Shown here: piece after piece, positions 30,308-42,659 of the stretch
Layout of the letters: each line of letters opens with the position of its first letter
How positions within the stretch are numbered: position 1 is the stretch's first letter
Source: Streptomyces sp. CNQ-509
Lineage (GTDB): Bacteria; Actinomycetota; Actinomycetes; Streptomycetales; Streptomycetaceae
DNA length: 64,000 nt
NCBI RefSeq assembly: GCF_001011035.1
Contig: NZ_CP011492.1
Coordinates: forward strand, 806,001-870,000
Reading direction: 5' to 3'
Program-made: the position numbers and the translations under genes
The notes under the pieces: model-generated
Told to the model about the DNA's origin: nothing
Seen by the model: the letters and a program-made list of their open reading frames with translations, nothing else
The model's database searches: none

Positions 30308-31537
30308 GTGAGCAGCGACCCATGGGGCCGGGTCGACGAGACGGGCACCGTGTACGTGCGTACCGCCGACGGCGAGCGAGTCGTCGGCTCCTGGCAGGCG
30401 GGCTCGGCCGAGGAGGCGCTCGCCTACTTCAAGCGCAAGTACGAGGGCCTGGTCGTGGAGATCGGCCTCCTCGAGCGCCGGGTGCAGACCACCGACCTGT
30501 CCACGAAGGACGCCACCATCGCCATCGATCACCTGCGGGCGCAGGTCTCGGAGGCGCACGCGGTCGGTGACCTGGACGCGCTGACGGCGCGGCTCGACCG
30601 GCTGGTGGAGGCCGTGGGCGCCCGTCAGGAGGAGCGCAAGGCGGCCAAGGTCAAGCACCAGCAGGAGGTGCGCGAGTCCAAGGAGGCGGTGGTCGCCGAG
30701 GCGGAGGAGCTGGCGCAGAGCGAGCAGTGGCGCGCGGCGGGCGAGCGGCTGCGGGAGCTGGTGGAGACCTGGAAGGGGCTGCCGCGGCTGGACCGCAGGA
30801 GCGACGACGAGCTGTGGCACCGCTTCAGCCACGCGCGCTCGGCGTTCTCCAAGCGCCGCAAGGCGCACTTCGCCTCGCTCGACGCCCAGCGCGAGGAGGC
30901 CAGGCGGCGCAAGGAGAAGCTGGTGGAGGAGGCGGAGGCGCTCTCCGGCTCCCGCGAGTGGGGGCCGACGGCCGCCCGCTACCGCGAGCTGATGGCGGAC
31001 TGGAAGGCCGCGGGCCGCGCGCAGCGCGACCAGGAGGAGGACCTGTGGTCCCGCTTCCGCGGCGCGCAGGACGTCTTCTTCCAGGCCCGCAGCGAGGTCT
31101 TCGCCGAGCGCGACCACGAGCAGCGCGAGAACCTGACGCGCAAGGAGGAACTGGTCGCGGAGGCGGAGAAGCTGCTGCCGGTCACCGACCTCAAGGCCGC
31201 CAGAGGCGCCTTCCGCTCGATCAACGAGCGGTGGGAGGCCATCGGGCACGTGCCGCGGGACGCCCGGACGAAGATCGAGGCCCGGATGCACGCCGTGGAG
31301 CGGTCCATCGGCGAGGCGGAGGAGGCCGAGTGGCGCCGTACGAACCCGGAGGCACGGGCGCGCGCCGAGGGTCTGACGGGGCAGTTGCAGGACGCCGTCG
31401 ACAAGCTGCACCGGCAGATCGAGCAGGCGCGGGCGCAGGGCAACACGGCCAAGGCCGACAAGCTGGCGCGTGAGCTTGAGGGCCGGCAGGCGCTGCTCGA
31501 CCAGGCGCTCAAGGGCCTGCGGGAGTTCGGCGGCTGA
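30308..31537 (+). CDS. DUF349-repeat coiled-coil protein
   Basis: A 409-residue, highly charged helical protein. After an N-terminal 60 residues containing ADGERVVGSWQAGSAEEALAY, it carries about three DUF349 repeats marked by W-x-x-LPR or W-x-x-xGR units (TWKGLPRLDRRSDDELWHRF; DWKAAGRAQRDQEEDLWSRF; RWEAIGHVPRDARTKIEARM). GTG start with GAGGAGG. DUF349 proteins are widespread but poorly characterised. It lies next to relA in convergent orientation, as in other streptomycetes; a link to stress is only an inference. Confidence 0.9.
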   Translation: MSSDPWGRVDETGTVYVRTADGERVVGSWQAGSAEEALAYFKRKYEGLVVEIGLLERRVQTTDLSTKDATIAIDHLRAQVSEAHAVGDLDALTARLDRLVEAVGARQEERKAAKVKHQQEVRESKEAVVAEAEELAQSEQWRAAGERLRELVETWKGLPRLDRRSDDELWHRFSHARSAFSKRRKAHFASLDAQREEARRRKEKLVEEAEALSGSREWGPTAARYRELMADWKAAGRAQRDQEEDLWSRFRGAQDVFFQARSEVFAERDHEQRENLTRKEELVAEAEKLLPVTDLKAARGAFRSINERWEAIGHVPRDARTKIEARMHAVERSIGEAEEAEWRRTNPEARARAEGLTGQLQDAVDKLHRQIEQARAQGNTAKADKLARELEGRQALLDQALKGLREFGG

Positions 31538-31548
31538 GACGAGCCGTA

Positions 31549-31600
31549 CGTACGTACGACCAGGGCCCCGCCGGACGGCGGGGCCCTGGTCGTACGTACG
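31549..31600. terminator. Bidirectional terminator between DUF349 gene and relA
   Basis: A 24-bp perfect inverted repeat (31549-31572 with 31577-31600) around GGAC. It contains alternating CGTACGTACG at its base and lies between the two convergent stop codons. Confidence 0.8.
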
Positions 31601-31622
31601 GGGACGGTGGCGGCGGGTGCGC

Positions 31623-34121
<2,499 letters not shown>

Positions 34122-34263
34122 GAGCACTCCTCGACGGTGGAAGGCCCACGGGGAGATCCCCGGAACTGCCATGGTATCTGCCGTCCCGCCCTCACCACCC
34201 GGCAACCGCCTGACCAGGCTCCCGACCGGGCAGAACACCGGCCGGGCGGGCTTTCCGCACATG

Positions 34264-34290
34264 CCCCGGGCCCAGGGGTGGGCCCCGGGT
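34264..34290 (-). terminator. Imperfect terminator hairpin after apt
   Basis: CCCGGGCCC (34265-34273), a 6-base loop and GGGCCC-C-GGG (34280-34289, one bulged base), starting a few bases past the apt stop. It may reduce read-through from secDF-apt into relA. Confidence 0.45.
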
Positions 34291-34294
34291 CGGC

Positions 34295-34843
34295 TCAGAC
34301 GGTGACGAGCGCGTCCAGCGGAGCCCCGGCGAGCGCCTGCTCGACCCGCGCCCGGCCGGCCAGGAAGCCCAGCTCCAGCAGCACGGCCACGCCGGTCACG
34401 GTGCCGCCGGCCCGCCGGATGAGCTGCACCGACGCCTCCGCGGTACCGCCGGTGGCCAGCACGTCGTCGATGATCAGCACGCGGTCGCCGGGCCGCACGG
34501 CGTCGGCGTGTATCTCGATCTCCGCCGTGCCGTACTCCAGGTCGTACGCCTGCCCGAAGGTGGCGCCCGGGAGCTTCCCCACCTTGCGTATGGGCACGAA
34601 GCCGATCCCGGCGCGCACCGCGACCGGCGCGCCCAGGATGAAGCCGCGCGCCTCCAGGCCCACGACCTTCTGCGCGCCCTGCTCCCGGCAGACCTCCGTC
34701 AGCGCGTCCGTGAGCACGGCGAACGCCTTCGCGTCGGCCAGCAGCGGGGTGATGTCCTTGAACATCACGCCCGGCTGCGGGTAGTCCGGCACGTCCTGGA
34801 TCCGGCTGAGCAGCAGCTCCCTGGTCCCCTCCGGCACACTCAC
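34295..34843 (-). CDS. apt: Adenine phosphoribosyltransferase
   Basis: Salvages adenine to AMP using PRPP. All 182 residues fit: [14 protein letters not shown] near the start, [14 protein letters not shown], and the PRPP motif [13 protein letters not shown] at residues 122-134. GTG start overlapping the secF stop (GTGA). The secD-secF-apt-relA order is a conserved actinobacterial arrangement and places purine salvage beside (p)ppGpp metabolism. Confidence 0.95.
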   Translation of the reverse strand: MSVPEGTRELLLSRIQDVPDYPQPGVMFKDITPLLADAKAFAVLTDALTEVCREQGAQKVVGLEARGFILGAPVAVRAGIGFVPIRKVGKLPGATFGQAYDLEYGTAEIEIHADAVRPGDRVLIIDDVLATGGTAEASVQLIRRAGGTVTGVAVLLELGFLAGRARVEQALAGAPLDALVTV

Positions 34844-36042
34844 CGCCGCTTGCCCCCCGACCGGCCGCCGCGGCTGCCGGAGGGGCGGCCACGGCCGCGC
34901 TGCCGGGACACCGGCTGCTGCCTGCGGCCCTCGGCCCGCGGGGGGCCGACGACGCCCTGGCCCGCGGGCTGGGGGGCACGGGGGTCGTCCTCGGGCTCGT
35001 CGTCCTCGACGGCCGCCGCGTCCGGGCCGTCCGCGCGCCCGGCCGTCCCCTTCTCACCGCGGGCGGCGGAGCGGGCGTCGGAGGCGCGCCGGGCGGCGAC
35101 CCGCTTGTTGTGGGACTGTATGGCGGGGTCGCGCTCCTTGAAGTCGACCACCAGCGGGGTGGCGATGAAGATCGAGGAGTACGCGCCGGCCGCGAGGCCG
35201 ACGAACAGCGACAGCGCGATGTCGTTGAGCATGCCGCCGCCGAGCACGCCGCCGCCGATGAAGAGCAGGCCGGCGACCGGCAGCAGGGCCACGACGGAGG
35301 TGTTGATGGAGCGGACGAGCGTGCCGTTGAGGCTGCGGTTGGCCGCCTCGCGGTAGGTGAAGCCCGTCTGTTTGGTGATGTCCTTCGTGCTCTCCTTGAG
35401 CCCGTCGAAGACCACCACCGTGTCGTACAGCGAGTAACCGAGGATGGTCAGCAGACCGATGACCGTGCCCGGGGTGACTTCGAAGCCGACGATGGTGTAG
35501 ACGCCGACCGTGATCGTCAGGTCGTGGATCAGTGCGACGAGCGCCGCGAGCGCCATGCGCCACTCGAAGGCGATGGCGAGGTAGATCACCACCAGGACCA
35601 TGAAGATCGCCAGGCCCTGCCACGCCTTCTTCGCGATCTGCTCGCCCCAACTGGGCCCGACGAGCTGGTCGTTGATGTCCTCGGCGGAGACGTTCAGCTC
35701 GTCGGCGAGCGCCGTCTTGACCTTGTCGGACTGCTGCGTCTCGATGCTGCTGACCTGGATGCGGAGCTTTCCGCTGCCCAGCTCCTGGACGATCGCCTGG
35801 TGCCCCGACGCCTCCTCGGCGACCTCCTGGGCCTGCGAGACCGAGGTCTCGGTCTTCGGGGTGGTGAAGACCGCACCGCCCTCGAACTCGATGCCCATGT
35901 TCAGGCCGCGGATGAGGAAGCCCGCGATCGCGATGATCGTGATGAGGACGGAGACGCCGTACCAGAGGAACCGCTTGGCGACGAAGTCGTAGCCGGCCTC
36001 ACCGCGGTAGAGGCGGGCGCCGAGGGTGCCGAGGCGCGACAT
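34840..36042 (-). CDS. secF: Protein translocase subunit SecF
   Basis: RND-type membrane protein that with SecD uses the proton gradient to help Sec-dependent export. The 400-residue protein has about six membrane helices, the first at about 27-45, a periplasmic domain, and the SecF signature ([32 protein letters not shown]). The last 90 residues are a basic, Arg/Gly/Pro-rich cytoplasmic tail much longer than in enterobacteria. It begins one base after the secD stop. Confidence 0.96.
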   Translation of the reverse strand: MSRLGTLGARLYRGEAGYDFVAKRFLWYGVSVLITIIAIAGFLIRGLNMGIEFEGGAVFTTPKTETSVSQAQEVAEEASGHQAIVQELGSGKLRIQVSSIETQQSDKVKTALADELNVSAEDINDQLVGPSWGEQIAKKAWQGLAIFMVLVVIYLAIAFEWRMALAALVALIHDLTITVGVYTIVGFEVTPGTVIGLLTILGYSLYDTVVVFDGLKESTKDITKQTGFTYREAANRSLNGTLVRSINTSVVALLPVAGLLFIGGGVLGGGMLNDIALSLFVGLAAGAYSSIFIATPLVVDFKERDPAIQSHNKRVAARRASDARSAARGEKGTAGRADGPDAAAVEDDEPEDDPRAPQPAGQGVVGPPRAEGRRQQPVSRQRGRGRPSGSRGGRSGGKRR

Positions 36043-36043
36043 C

Positions 36044-37825
36044 TCAGACCTCCTTCGGGTTGACGGGACCGGCGGTGCGCGGGCGCCCGCGCAGCGGTGG
36101 CCTGGCTCCCAGCCGTTTGGGATCGAGCCCGGACCAGGGATGGCCGCTGGCGAAGAACCGCTTGCGGGCCAGGATGGTCATGACCGGCTTGGTGAAGAGG
36201 AAGACCACGACGACGTCGAGGAGCGTGGTGAGGCCCAGGGTGAAGGCGAAGCCCTGCACCTTGCCGACGGTGACCGCGAAGAGCACGGCCGCCGCCAGGA
36301 AGGACACGAAGTCGGACACCAGGATGGTGCGCCGGGCCCGCGGCCAGCCGCGCTCCACCGCGGGGCGCAGCGTGCGCCCTTCGCGGATCTCGTCGCGGAT
36401 GCGCTCGAAGTAGACGATGAACGAGTCCGCCGTGATGCCGATCGCCACGATCGCGCCGCAGACCGCCGGGAGGTTCAGCGCGAAGCCGATGCCGGGGCCG
36501 AGCAGGGCCATGATCGTGTACGTGAGGGCGGCGGAGACCATGAGGCTGACCACGGCCACCAGGGCCAGCCCGCGGTAGTACGCGACGAGATAGATGATCA
36601 CCAGCCCCAGCCCGATGGCGCCGGCGATGAGGCCCGCCTGGAGCTGCTCGTTACCGAGGGCCGGCGAGACGGTGGTGACCTCGGACTCCTCGAAGGACAG
36701 CGGCAGGGCACCGTACGACAGGACGTTGGCCAGTTCCTCGGCCGACTCCTGGTTGAAGCTGCCGGAGATCTGCGCCCGGCCGCCGGTGATCGACTCGTCG
36801 ACGGAGGGCGCGGAGACGACCTCGCCGTCGAGCTCGATCGCGAACTGGTTGTTCGGCGGGGCCTGGCCGGCGAGGGTGCCGGTGACGTCGGCGAACTTGT
36901 CGGAGCCCTTGCCGTTGAACTCGAGCTGCACGATCCAGCCGGAGCCCTGCTGGGCGTCGTACGTGGCGGAGGCGTCGTCGACGTCCGTGCCCTCGACCTC
37001 GGCCGGGCCGAGCGCGTACTTGTACGCGCCCTCGCTGTCGCACGCGACGACGGTGTCGGTCGGCTTGGCGTTCTCGCCGATCTTGGTGCGCTCCTCGGCG
37101 TCGGAGCAGTCCAGCGCGTCCAGCTTCTTCTGCACGTCGGCCGGGACCTGACCGGTGGGCGCCTGCTCGGCCGGGGGCGTCTCGGCGGGCGGCGCCTGCG
37201 ACTCGGTCGGGCTGGGCGAGTCGTCGGCCTGGGCGAGGCCCTCGGAGAGGGCGCGGCCCTGCTCGGTGGCGCCGTCGCTCGGGCTCGCGCCGTCGCTCGC
37301 CTCGTCGGAGGCACTCTCGGACGGGGACGGCGAGGAGGAGGCGTCCTTCTCCTTGTCGGCGTCCTTGTCCTTGTCCCCGGACTCCGAGGCGCTGGGCGAC
37401 GGCTTCGGGGCTTCGTTCACCTCGTACGACAGCACGGGGCGGAAGAAGAGCCGCGCGGTGGTGCCCACCTGCTCGCGCGCCGTCTTCTGGTCGGTGCCCT
37501 TGGGGATGTTGACGATGATGTGCCGGTCGCCCTGGGTCTGGACCTCCGCCTCCTGCACCCCGAGGCCGTTGACGCGGCGCTCGATGATGTTGACGGCGGT
37601 TTCCATGTTGGTGGAGTTGATCGCGTTCTCGCCGCCCGGCTGGGGCTTGGCCTCCAGCGTGATGCTGGTGCCGCCGGCCAGGTCGATGCCGAGGCGCGGG
37701 GTGGTGTGCCCGGAGAGGAACATCCCACCGGTGAGCGCGGCGATCGCGGTCAGGATCAGCAGCAGGGGGCGCCAGGGCCTGCCGTGAGATCCCTGGGACC
37801 TGCGGCCCGTCTTGGGTGCTGCCAC
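36044..37825 (-). CDS. secD: Protein translocase subunit SecD
   Basis: Partner of SecF. The 593-residue protein has an N-terminal membrane helix (about 22-40), the P1 start LGIDLAGGTSITLE, and five C-terminal helices with GITADSFIVYFERIRDEIREG. Between residues about 130 and 230 lies a long Ser/Pro/Glu/Asp-rich insertion in the extracytoplasmic region (SPSASESGDKDKDADKEK, then many SPSPSES-like units), absent from short SecD proteins and probably flexible. Downstream secF is spaced by one base; yajC lies upstream behind a hairpin. Confidence 0.96.
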   Translation of the reverse strand: MAAPKTGRRSQGSHGRPWRPLLLILTAIAALTGGMFLSGHTTPRLGIDLAGGTSITLEAKPQPGGENAINSTNMETAVNIIERRVNGLGVQEAEVQTQGDRHIIVNIPKGTDQKTAREQVGTTARLFFRPVLSYEVNEAPKPSPSASESGDKDKDADKEKDASSSPSPSESASDEASDGASPSDGATEQGRALSEGLAQADDSPSPTESQAPPAETPPAEQAPTGQVPADVQKKLDALDCSDAEERTKIGENAKPTDTVVACDSEGAYKYALGPAEVEGTDVDDASATYDAQQGSGWIVQLEFNGKGSDKFADVTGTLAGQAPPNNQFAIELDGEVVSAPSVDESITGGRAQISGSFNQESAEELANVLSYGALPLSFEESEVTTVSPALGNEQLQAGLIAGAIGLGLVIIYLVAYYRGLALVAVVSLMVSAALTYTIMALLGPGIGFALNLPAVCGAIVAIGITADSFIVYFERIRDEIREGRTLRPAVERGWPRARRTILVSDFVSFLAAAVLFAVTVGKVQGFAFTLGLTTLLDVVVVFLFTKPVMTILARKRFFASGHPWSGLDPKRLGARPPLRGRPRTAGPVNPKEV

Positions 37826-37930
37826 CTTCTCGATTCTCCTGTCCAGACACCGCGCGGCGGGGCTCGTCGCGCGGTCACGAAGTGTAGCCCCGCGGTGCCG
37901 CGAGGCGAAAAGTGACCGGTCCCCCGTTCA

Positions 37931-37988
37931 CCGCGGCCGGCGGCGGCGCCTCCGCACCAGGTGCGGGGCCGCCGCCGAAGGGCCGCGG
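37931..37988 (-). terminator. Compound hairpin between yajC and secD
   Basis: Starting directly at the yajC stop, CCGCGGCC/GGCCGCGG (37931-37938 with 37981-37988) encloses CGGCGGC/GCCGCCG and CCGCACC/GGTGCGG stems. No T-run follows. It could terminate or attenuate transcription before secD, or stabilise the yajC message. Confidence 0.6.
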
Positions 37989-38483
37989 TCACTTCGCGGC
38001 GGAGCCGCCGTTCTTCTTTTCGTCCTCGTCCTTCGTGTCCGCGCTCTCGGCGTCGTCGGCCGCGTCCTTCTTGTCGAGGTCGATGCGGTCCGAGGTCTCC
38101 TTGCGGTCCTCGGCGTCCTCGTCACCGGCGTCGCCGTCGGCGGACCCGGTCAGCGAGGAGGCGTCGTCGGGCGCCGTGATGTCCTCGTCGTCGAACTCCG
38201 GAGCGCCGTGCACGATGCGGTTGTATTCGGCGTCGTCCAGGACGGCGCCGATGGAGTTCTTGGCGTAGATCGCGTGTACTCCGGGGGCCACCTCCAGAAG
38301 GATGGTGTCCTCGTGGACCTCCTTGACCGTGGCGTACATGCCGCCGACGGTCCGCACGCCGCTGCCCGGCTGCAATTGGTCCCGCATGTTCATCATCTGG
38401 CGCTGCTTGTTCTTTGCCGAGCGGGTCATCAGGAACATCGCCCCGATGAGCACGATGAACGGCAAGAGAATCGTGATATCCAC
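37989..38483 (-). CDS. yajC: Preprotein translocase subunit YajC
   Basis: Small accessory subunit of the SecDF complex. Residues 4-20 form the membrane helix (ILLPFIVLIGAMFLMTR), followed by the conserved YajC core (MMNMRDQLQPGSGVRTVGG; ILLEVAPGVHAIYAKNSIG). The C-terminal 70 residues are an acidic Asp/Glu/Lys tail, making the protein longer than the usual 110 residues. GTG start. 38484-38716 upstream holds no gene and should contain its promoter. Confidence 0.94.
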   Translation of the reverse strand: MDITILLPFIVLIGAMFLMTRSAKNKQRQMMNMRDQLQPGSGVRTVGGMYATVKEVHEDTILLEVAPGVHAIYAKNSIGAVLDDAEYNRIVHGAPEFDDEDITAPDDASSLTGSADGDAGDEDAEDRKETSDRIDLDKKDAADDAESADTKDEDEKKNGGSAAK

Positions 38484-38672
38484 GGTGTCCGGGTTTCCTT
38501 CGTAGGACCGCGTTCGCCACGGCCTCGTTCTGGGGGGCGGGGGTACCCTCCGATTCCGGAAGGCGTCGGCGGAGTCTAAGCGAGTTCCGCCGTGTGAACA
38601 ACGCCCAGCATGTCACCCGGGTTCCGTAACCGGCGACTCCCCGCACCGCCGCGGGTACCCGCCGGGGCGCCC

Positions 38673-38706
38673 GCGCCGCCGGCCCCCGCCACGCCGCGGC
38701 GGGCGC
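38673..38706 (-). terminator. Weak terminator hairpin after ruvB
   Basis: GCGCCGCCG (38673-38681) can pair with CGGCGG-G-CGC (38697-38706, one bulge), 10 bases past the ruvB stop. The DNA here is so GC-rich that chance pairing is possible. Confidence 0.35.
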
Positions 38707-38716
38707 GGCGGGGACC

Positions 38717-39760
38717 TCAGAACGCGGTCTGCTGCACGCCGCCGCCGGGCTGCGGGGGCGCAAGGCCCAGGTGGGCCCAGGCCGCCGGAGTGGCGACGCG
38801 GCCGCGGGGCGTACGGGCCAGCAGCCCTTCGCGTACGAGGAAGGGCTCGGCGACCTCCTCGACGGTCTCCCGCTCCTCCCCCACCGCCACGGCCAGCGTG
38901 GACAGCCCGACGGGGCCGCCGGAGAAGAGCTTGAGCAGGGCGCCGAGGACCGCCCGGTCGAGGCGGTCGAGGCCGCGGTCGTCGACCTCGTAGACCTCCA
39001 GGCCGCGGGCGGCGATCTCGCGCGTGATCACGCCGTCGGCCTTGACCTGGGCGTAGTCCCGCACCCGGCGCAGCAGGCGGTTCGCGATGCGGGGCGTGCC
39101 GCGGGAGCGGCCGGCGATCTCGGCGGCGCCTGCGGCGTCCACGGCGACGTCGAGGAGGTGGGCGGAGCGGTGCAGGACGCGCTCCAGCTCGGCCGGCGAG
39201 TAGAACTCCATGTGCCCGGTGAAGCCGAAGCGGTCGCGCAGCGGCGGGGGCAGCAGCCCGGCCCGGGTGGTGGCGCCGACCAGGGTGAAGGGGGGCAGCT
39301 CCAGCGGGATGGCGGTGGCGCCGGGGCCCTTGCCGACGATGACGTCGACGCGCAGGTCCTCCATTGCCATGTAGAGCATCTCCTCGGCGGGGCGGGACAT
39401 GCGGTGCAGCTCGTCGAGGAAGAGCACCTCGCCCTCCTGGAGGGAGGAGAGGATCGCGGCGAGGTCGCCGGCGTGCTGGATGGCGGGGCCCGAGGTGATG
39501 CGGATCGGGGCGGCCATCTCTGCGGCGACGATCATCGCGAGGGTGGTCTTGCCGAGGCCGGGGGCGCCGGAGAGCAGCACGTGGTCGGCGGCGCCGCCGC
39601 GCTGGCGGGCGGCGCGCAGCACCAGGTCGAGCTGCTCGCGGACCCGCTCCTGGCCGACGAACTCGGCCAGGTCCTTGGGGCGCAGTGCGGTCTCCACCGC
39701 CCGGTCGTCGGCGTCGGCGGCCGAGTCCACCAGCCGCGGGTCGGCGTCCTCCCAGGTCAT
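38717..39760 (-). CDS. ruvB: Holliday junction branch-migration helicase RuvB
   Basis: AAA+ motor that drives branch migration with RuvA. The 347-residue product has Walker [10 protein letters not shown], Walker [10 protein letters not shown], sensor [18 protein letters not shown], and the C-terminal winged-helix domain ending [17 protein letters not shown]. Last gene of ruvC-ruvA-ruvB, 67 bp after ruvA. Confidence 0.97.
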   Translation of the reverse strand: MTWEDADPRLVDSAADADDRAVETALRPKDLAEFVGQERVREQLDLVLRAARQRGGAADHVLLSGAPGLGKTTLAMIVAAEMAAPIRITSGPAIQHAGDLAAILSSLQEGEVLFLDELHRMSRPAEEMLYMAMEDLRVDVIVGKGPGATAIPLELPPFTLVGATTRAGLLPPPLRDRFGFTGHMEFYSPAELERVLHRSAHLLDVAVDAAGAAEIAGRSRGTPRIANRLLRRVRDYAQVKADGVITREIAARGLEVYEVDDRGLDRLDRAVLGALLKLFSGGPVGLSTLAVAVGEERETVEEVAEPFLVREGLLARTPRGRVATPAAWAHLGLAPPQPGGGVQQTAF

Positions 39761-39827
39761 CGTGGATCCGTCCGTCGTGGTTCGGGTGCTGGTGCGAGGT
39801 GTCGTACGCGCCGGGGGCCGGGCGCCG

Positions 39828-40451
39828 TCATCGGGCGCGGTTCAGGGTCTGCAGGGCGGCGCGCAGCAACTGCGGCAGCGGCGGGGGCGCTGCGCCGTCC
39901 TCCTCCGCCTGCGGGGCGACGGCGGTGACGGCCTCGTCGGCCTCGCGTGGCGCGTACCCCAGGCCGGTGAGCGCGGCGTGCAACTGCTCGCGCCAGCCGG
40001 CGGCCGCGGCGGCGCCTGCCTGCCTGCCGGCGAGGCCGCTGCTGCCCAGCGGCTCGCCGAGCCGGTCCTTCAGCTCCAGCAGCAGCTTCTGCGCGCCCTT
40101 CTTGCCGATGCCGGGGACGGCCGTCAGCGCCTTCTCGTCGCCGGTGGAGACGGCGAGGCGGAGCGCGTCGGGGCGGTGCACGGCGAGCATGGCCTGGGCC
40201 AGCCGGGGGCCGACGCCGCTGGCGGTCTGCAGCAGCTCGAAGACCTGGCGCTCGTCGTCGTCGGCGAAGCCGTAGAGGGTGAGGGAGTCCTCCCGGACGA
40301 CGAGGGAGGTGGCCAGCCGGGCGTCCTTGCCGACGCGCAGCGTGGAGAGGGTGTCGGGCGTGCACTGCACGGCCATGCCGATGCCGCCGACCTCGATGAC
40401 CGCGGCGTCGGGGGCGAGGGCGGCGACGGGGCCGCTGACGAAGGCGATCAT
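39828..40451 (-). CDS. ruvA: Holliday junction DNA-binding protein RuvA
   Basis: Tetrameric protein that holds the four-way junction. The 207-residue product has the OB-fold start ([20 protein letters not shown]), the helix-hairpin-helix pairs ([37 protein letters not shown]) and the C-terminal RuvB-binding domain ([16 protein letters not shown]). ATG overlaps the ruvC stop (ATGA). Confidence 0.96.
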   Translation of the reverse strand: MIAFVSGPVAALAPDAAVIEVGGIGMAVQCTPDTLSTLRVGKDARLATSLVVREDSLTLYGFADDDERQVFELLQTASGVGPRLAQAMLAVHRPDALRLAVSTGDEKALTAVPGIGKKGAQKLLLELKDRLGEPLGSSGLAGRQAGAAAAAGWREQLHAALTGLGYAPREADEAVTAVAPQAEEDGAAPPPLPQLLRAALQTLNRAR

Positions 40452-41107
40452 GCGGGGTCTCTCCGGATCTCGCGGTCCCGGGGCTCCGGGCGGTCCTGGC
40501 CCGTGCGGCCCGCGCACGGGGCGCCCTGGCCGGCCGGGCGCGCGGTGCGCCGCACACCCGGGGCGGCGGCGCGGGCGGCCGTCGCGGCGCGCGCGGGCGC
40601 GCCGGCGGCACGCGCGCGCAGCAGGCGGTCCCGGGCGGGGGCGCGCCACAGGTGGCAGATGGCGAGTGCCAGGGCGTCGGCGGCGTCGGCCGGCTTGGGC
40701 GGGGCGTCGAGCCGCAGGAGCCGGGTGACCATGGCGCCGACCTGTGCCTTGTCGGCGCGGCCCGAGCCGGTGACGGCGGCCTTGACCTCGCTGGGGGTGT
40801 GCAGCGCGACGGGCAGGCCGCGACGGGCGGCGCAGAGGATGGCGACGGCGCTGGCCTGGGCGGTGCCCATCACCGTGCGTACGTTGTGCTGGCTGAAGAC
40901 CCGCTCGACGGCGACGGCGTCGGGCCGCTGCGCGTCCAGCCACTCCTCGATGCCGCGCTCGATGAGCAGCAGCCTCTCGGGAGCCGGGGCGTCGGACGGG
41001 GTGCGCACGACCCCGACGGCGACCATCCGCAGCGCCCGGCCGGCCGCTCCGTCCACGACGCCCACGCCGCACCGCGTGAGCCCCGGGTCCACTCCGAGCA
41101 CCCGCAC
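40448..41107 (-). CDS. ruvC: Crossover junction endodeoxyribonuclease RuvC with basic tail
   Basis: RNase H-fold resolvase cutting Holliday junctions. Catalytic acids are visible in [18 protein letters not shown] and [14 protein letters not shown]. Of 219 residues the last 50 form an Arg/Ala/Pro-rich tail beyond the usual end at about 170. GTG start at 41107 with GAGGGGG upstream; an earlier ATG at 41161 adds 18 unconserved residues. A terminator separates it from upstream yebC. Confidence 0.95.
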   Translation of the reverse strand: MRVLGVDPGLTRCGVGVVDGAAGRALRMVAVGVVRTPSDAPAPERLLLIERGIEEWLDAQRPDAVAVERVFSQHNVRTVMGTAQASAVAILCAARRGLPVALHTPSEVKAAVTGSGRADKAQVGAMVTRLLRLDAPPKPADAADALALAICHLWRAPARDRLLRARAAGAPARAATAARAAAPGVRRTARPAGQGAPCAGRTGQDRPEPRDREIRRDPA

Positions 41108-41177
41108 CGGCCGCCCCCTCTCGTCTGCCCGCGTACGTGTGTGCAGGCTACCGGCCGGCACCGACAGCGCGGCCGAA

Positions 41178-41209
41178 GGGCCCGCCGGATGTCGCCATCC
41201 TGCGGGCCC
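41178..41209 (-). terminator. Terminator after yebC
   Basis: GGGCCCGC-C-GGATG (41178-41191) pairs with CATCC-T-GCGGGCCC (41196-41209) with one mismatch and a 4-base loop, 21 bases past the yebC stop. Confidence 0.7.
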
Positions 41210-41230
41210 CTCACGGTGTGCGCCTGCGGC

Positions 41231-41983
41231 TCAGGCGGACGCCTTCTCCATGACCTCGTCGGAGACGTCGAAGTTGGCGAAGACGTTCTGGACGTCGTCG
41301 CTGTCCTCCAGGGCGTCGATGAGCCGGAAGATCTTGCGGGCACCCTCCTCGTCCAGCTCCACCTGCATGGTGGGGACGAAGTTGGCCTCGGCCGAGTCGT
41401 AGTCGATCCCGGCGTCCTGCAGCGCGGTGCGGACCGCGACCATGTCGCCGGCCTCGCTGAGCACCTCGAAGGACTCGCCCAGGTCGTTGACCTCCTCGGC
41501 GCCGGCGTCCAGCACCGCGGCCAGCACGTCGTCCTCGCTCAGCTCCCCCTTGGGGACGATCACCACGCCCTTCCGGTTGAACAGGTACGACACGGAGCCG
41601 GGGTCGGCCATGGAGCCGCCGTTGCGCGTCATGGCGACCCGGACGTCGGAGGCGGCGCGGTTGCGGTTGTCCGTCAGGCACTCGATGAGCACGGCCACGC
41701 CGTTGGGGCCGTAGCCCTCGTACATGATCGTCTCGTACTCGGCGCCGCCCGCTTCGAGACCGGCGCCGCGCTTGACGGCGCTGTCGATGTTCTTGTTCGG
41801 GACGGACTGCTTCTTGGCCTTCTGGATCGCGTCGTACAGCGTGGGATTTCCGTCGGGGTCGGCTCCCCCCTGCCGCGCCGCGACCTCGACGTTCTTGATC
41901 AGCTTGGCGAAGAGCTTTCCTCGCTTGGCATCGATCACGGCCTTCTTGTGCTTGGTGGTTGCCCACTTAGAGTGGCCGGACAC
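41231..41983 (-). CDS. YebC/TACO1-family translation and transcription factor
   Basis: A 250-residue YebC/PmpR-family protein starting [20 protein letters not shown], the family signature. Members were long annotated as transcription regulators; recent work on YebC-type proteins links them to ribosome stalling at proline-rich sequences, which would complement EF-P encoded elsewhere in this window. Domains II and III are full length ([37 protein letters not shown]). Its position next to ruvC is conserved across many bacteria. Confidence 0.94.
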   Translation of the reverse strand: MSGHSKWATTKHKKAVIDAKRGKLFAKLIKNVEVAARQGGADPDGNPTLYDAIQKAKKQSVPNKNIDSAVKRGAGLEAGGAEYETIMYEGYGPNGVAVLIECLTDNRNRAASDVRVAMTRNGGSMADPGSVSYLFNRKGVVIVPKGELSEDDVLAAVLDAGAEEVNDLGESFEVLSEAGDMVAVRTALQDAGIDYDSAEANFVPTMQVELDEEGARKIFRLIDALEDSDDVQNVFANFDVSDEVMEKASA

Positions 41984-42054
41984 AGCCCCGCTCCATTCCG
42001 CGTTCCGCGCATTCGACTAACCGGCAACGAACTCGTCGATCCTACCGGTGCCGG

Positions 42055-42648
42055 TCAGGCCGCCCGGCGCACCATATCCGCGAAGAGGGCGTGCACGCGG
42101 TGGTCGCCGGTGAGTTCCGGATGGAACGACGTCGCCAGCAGCGGACCCTGCCGGACCGCGACGGGATGCCCGCCGGCCTCCGCCAGCCGCTCCACCCGGG
42201 CACCGGTGGACTCCACCCACGGCGCCCGGATGAAGACACCGTGCACGGGGCCGCCGGGGACGCCGGCCACCTCCAGCGGCAGCTCGAACGACTCGTTCTG
42301 CCTGCCGAAGGCGTTGCGGCGCACGATCATGTCGATCCCGCCGACGGTCTCCTGCCCGGAGCGCGGGTCGAGGATCTTGTCGGCCAGCATGATCATGCCG
42401 GCGCAGGAGCCGTACGCGGGCATACCCGCCCGCACCCGCTCGCGCAGCGGCTCCAGCAGCCCGAAGGCGACCGCCAGCTTGGAGATCGTGGTGGACTCGC
42501 CACCGGGGATGACCAGGCCGGAGACCTCCGCCAGCTCCGCCGGCCTGCGGACCGGCACGGCGCTCGCGCCGGCCTCTTCCAGGGCGGCCAGGTGCTCGCG
42601 TACGTCGCCCTGGAGGGCGAGGACGCCGATGACGGGGGCGGTGCCCAT
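42055..42648 (-). CDS. pdxT: Pyridoxal 5'-phosphate synthase glutaminase subunit
   Basis: Class I glutaminase that feeds ammonia to PdxS. The 197-residue product has the oxyanion-loop GGESTTI, the nucleophile Cys in [10 protein letters not shown], the Arg/Asn region [13 protein letters not shown] and the His-Glu pair in [12 protein letters not shown] at 42648 gives the canonical start [19 protein letters not shown]. It follows pdxS after 11 bp. Confidence 0.96.
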   Translation of the reverse strand: MGTAPVIGVLALQGDVREHLAALEEAGASAVPVRRPAELAEVSGLVIPGGESTTISKLAVAFGLLEPLRERVRAGMPAYGSCAGMIMLADKILDPRSGQETVGGIDMIVRRNAFGRQNESFELPLEVAGVPGGPVHGVFIRAPWVESTGARVERLAEAGGHPVAVRQGPLLATSFHPELTGDHRVHALFADMVRRAA

Positions 42649-42659
42649 GGCTGCCGACC

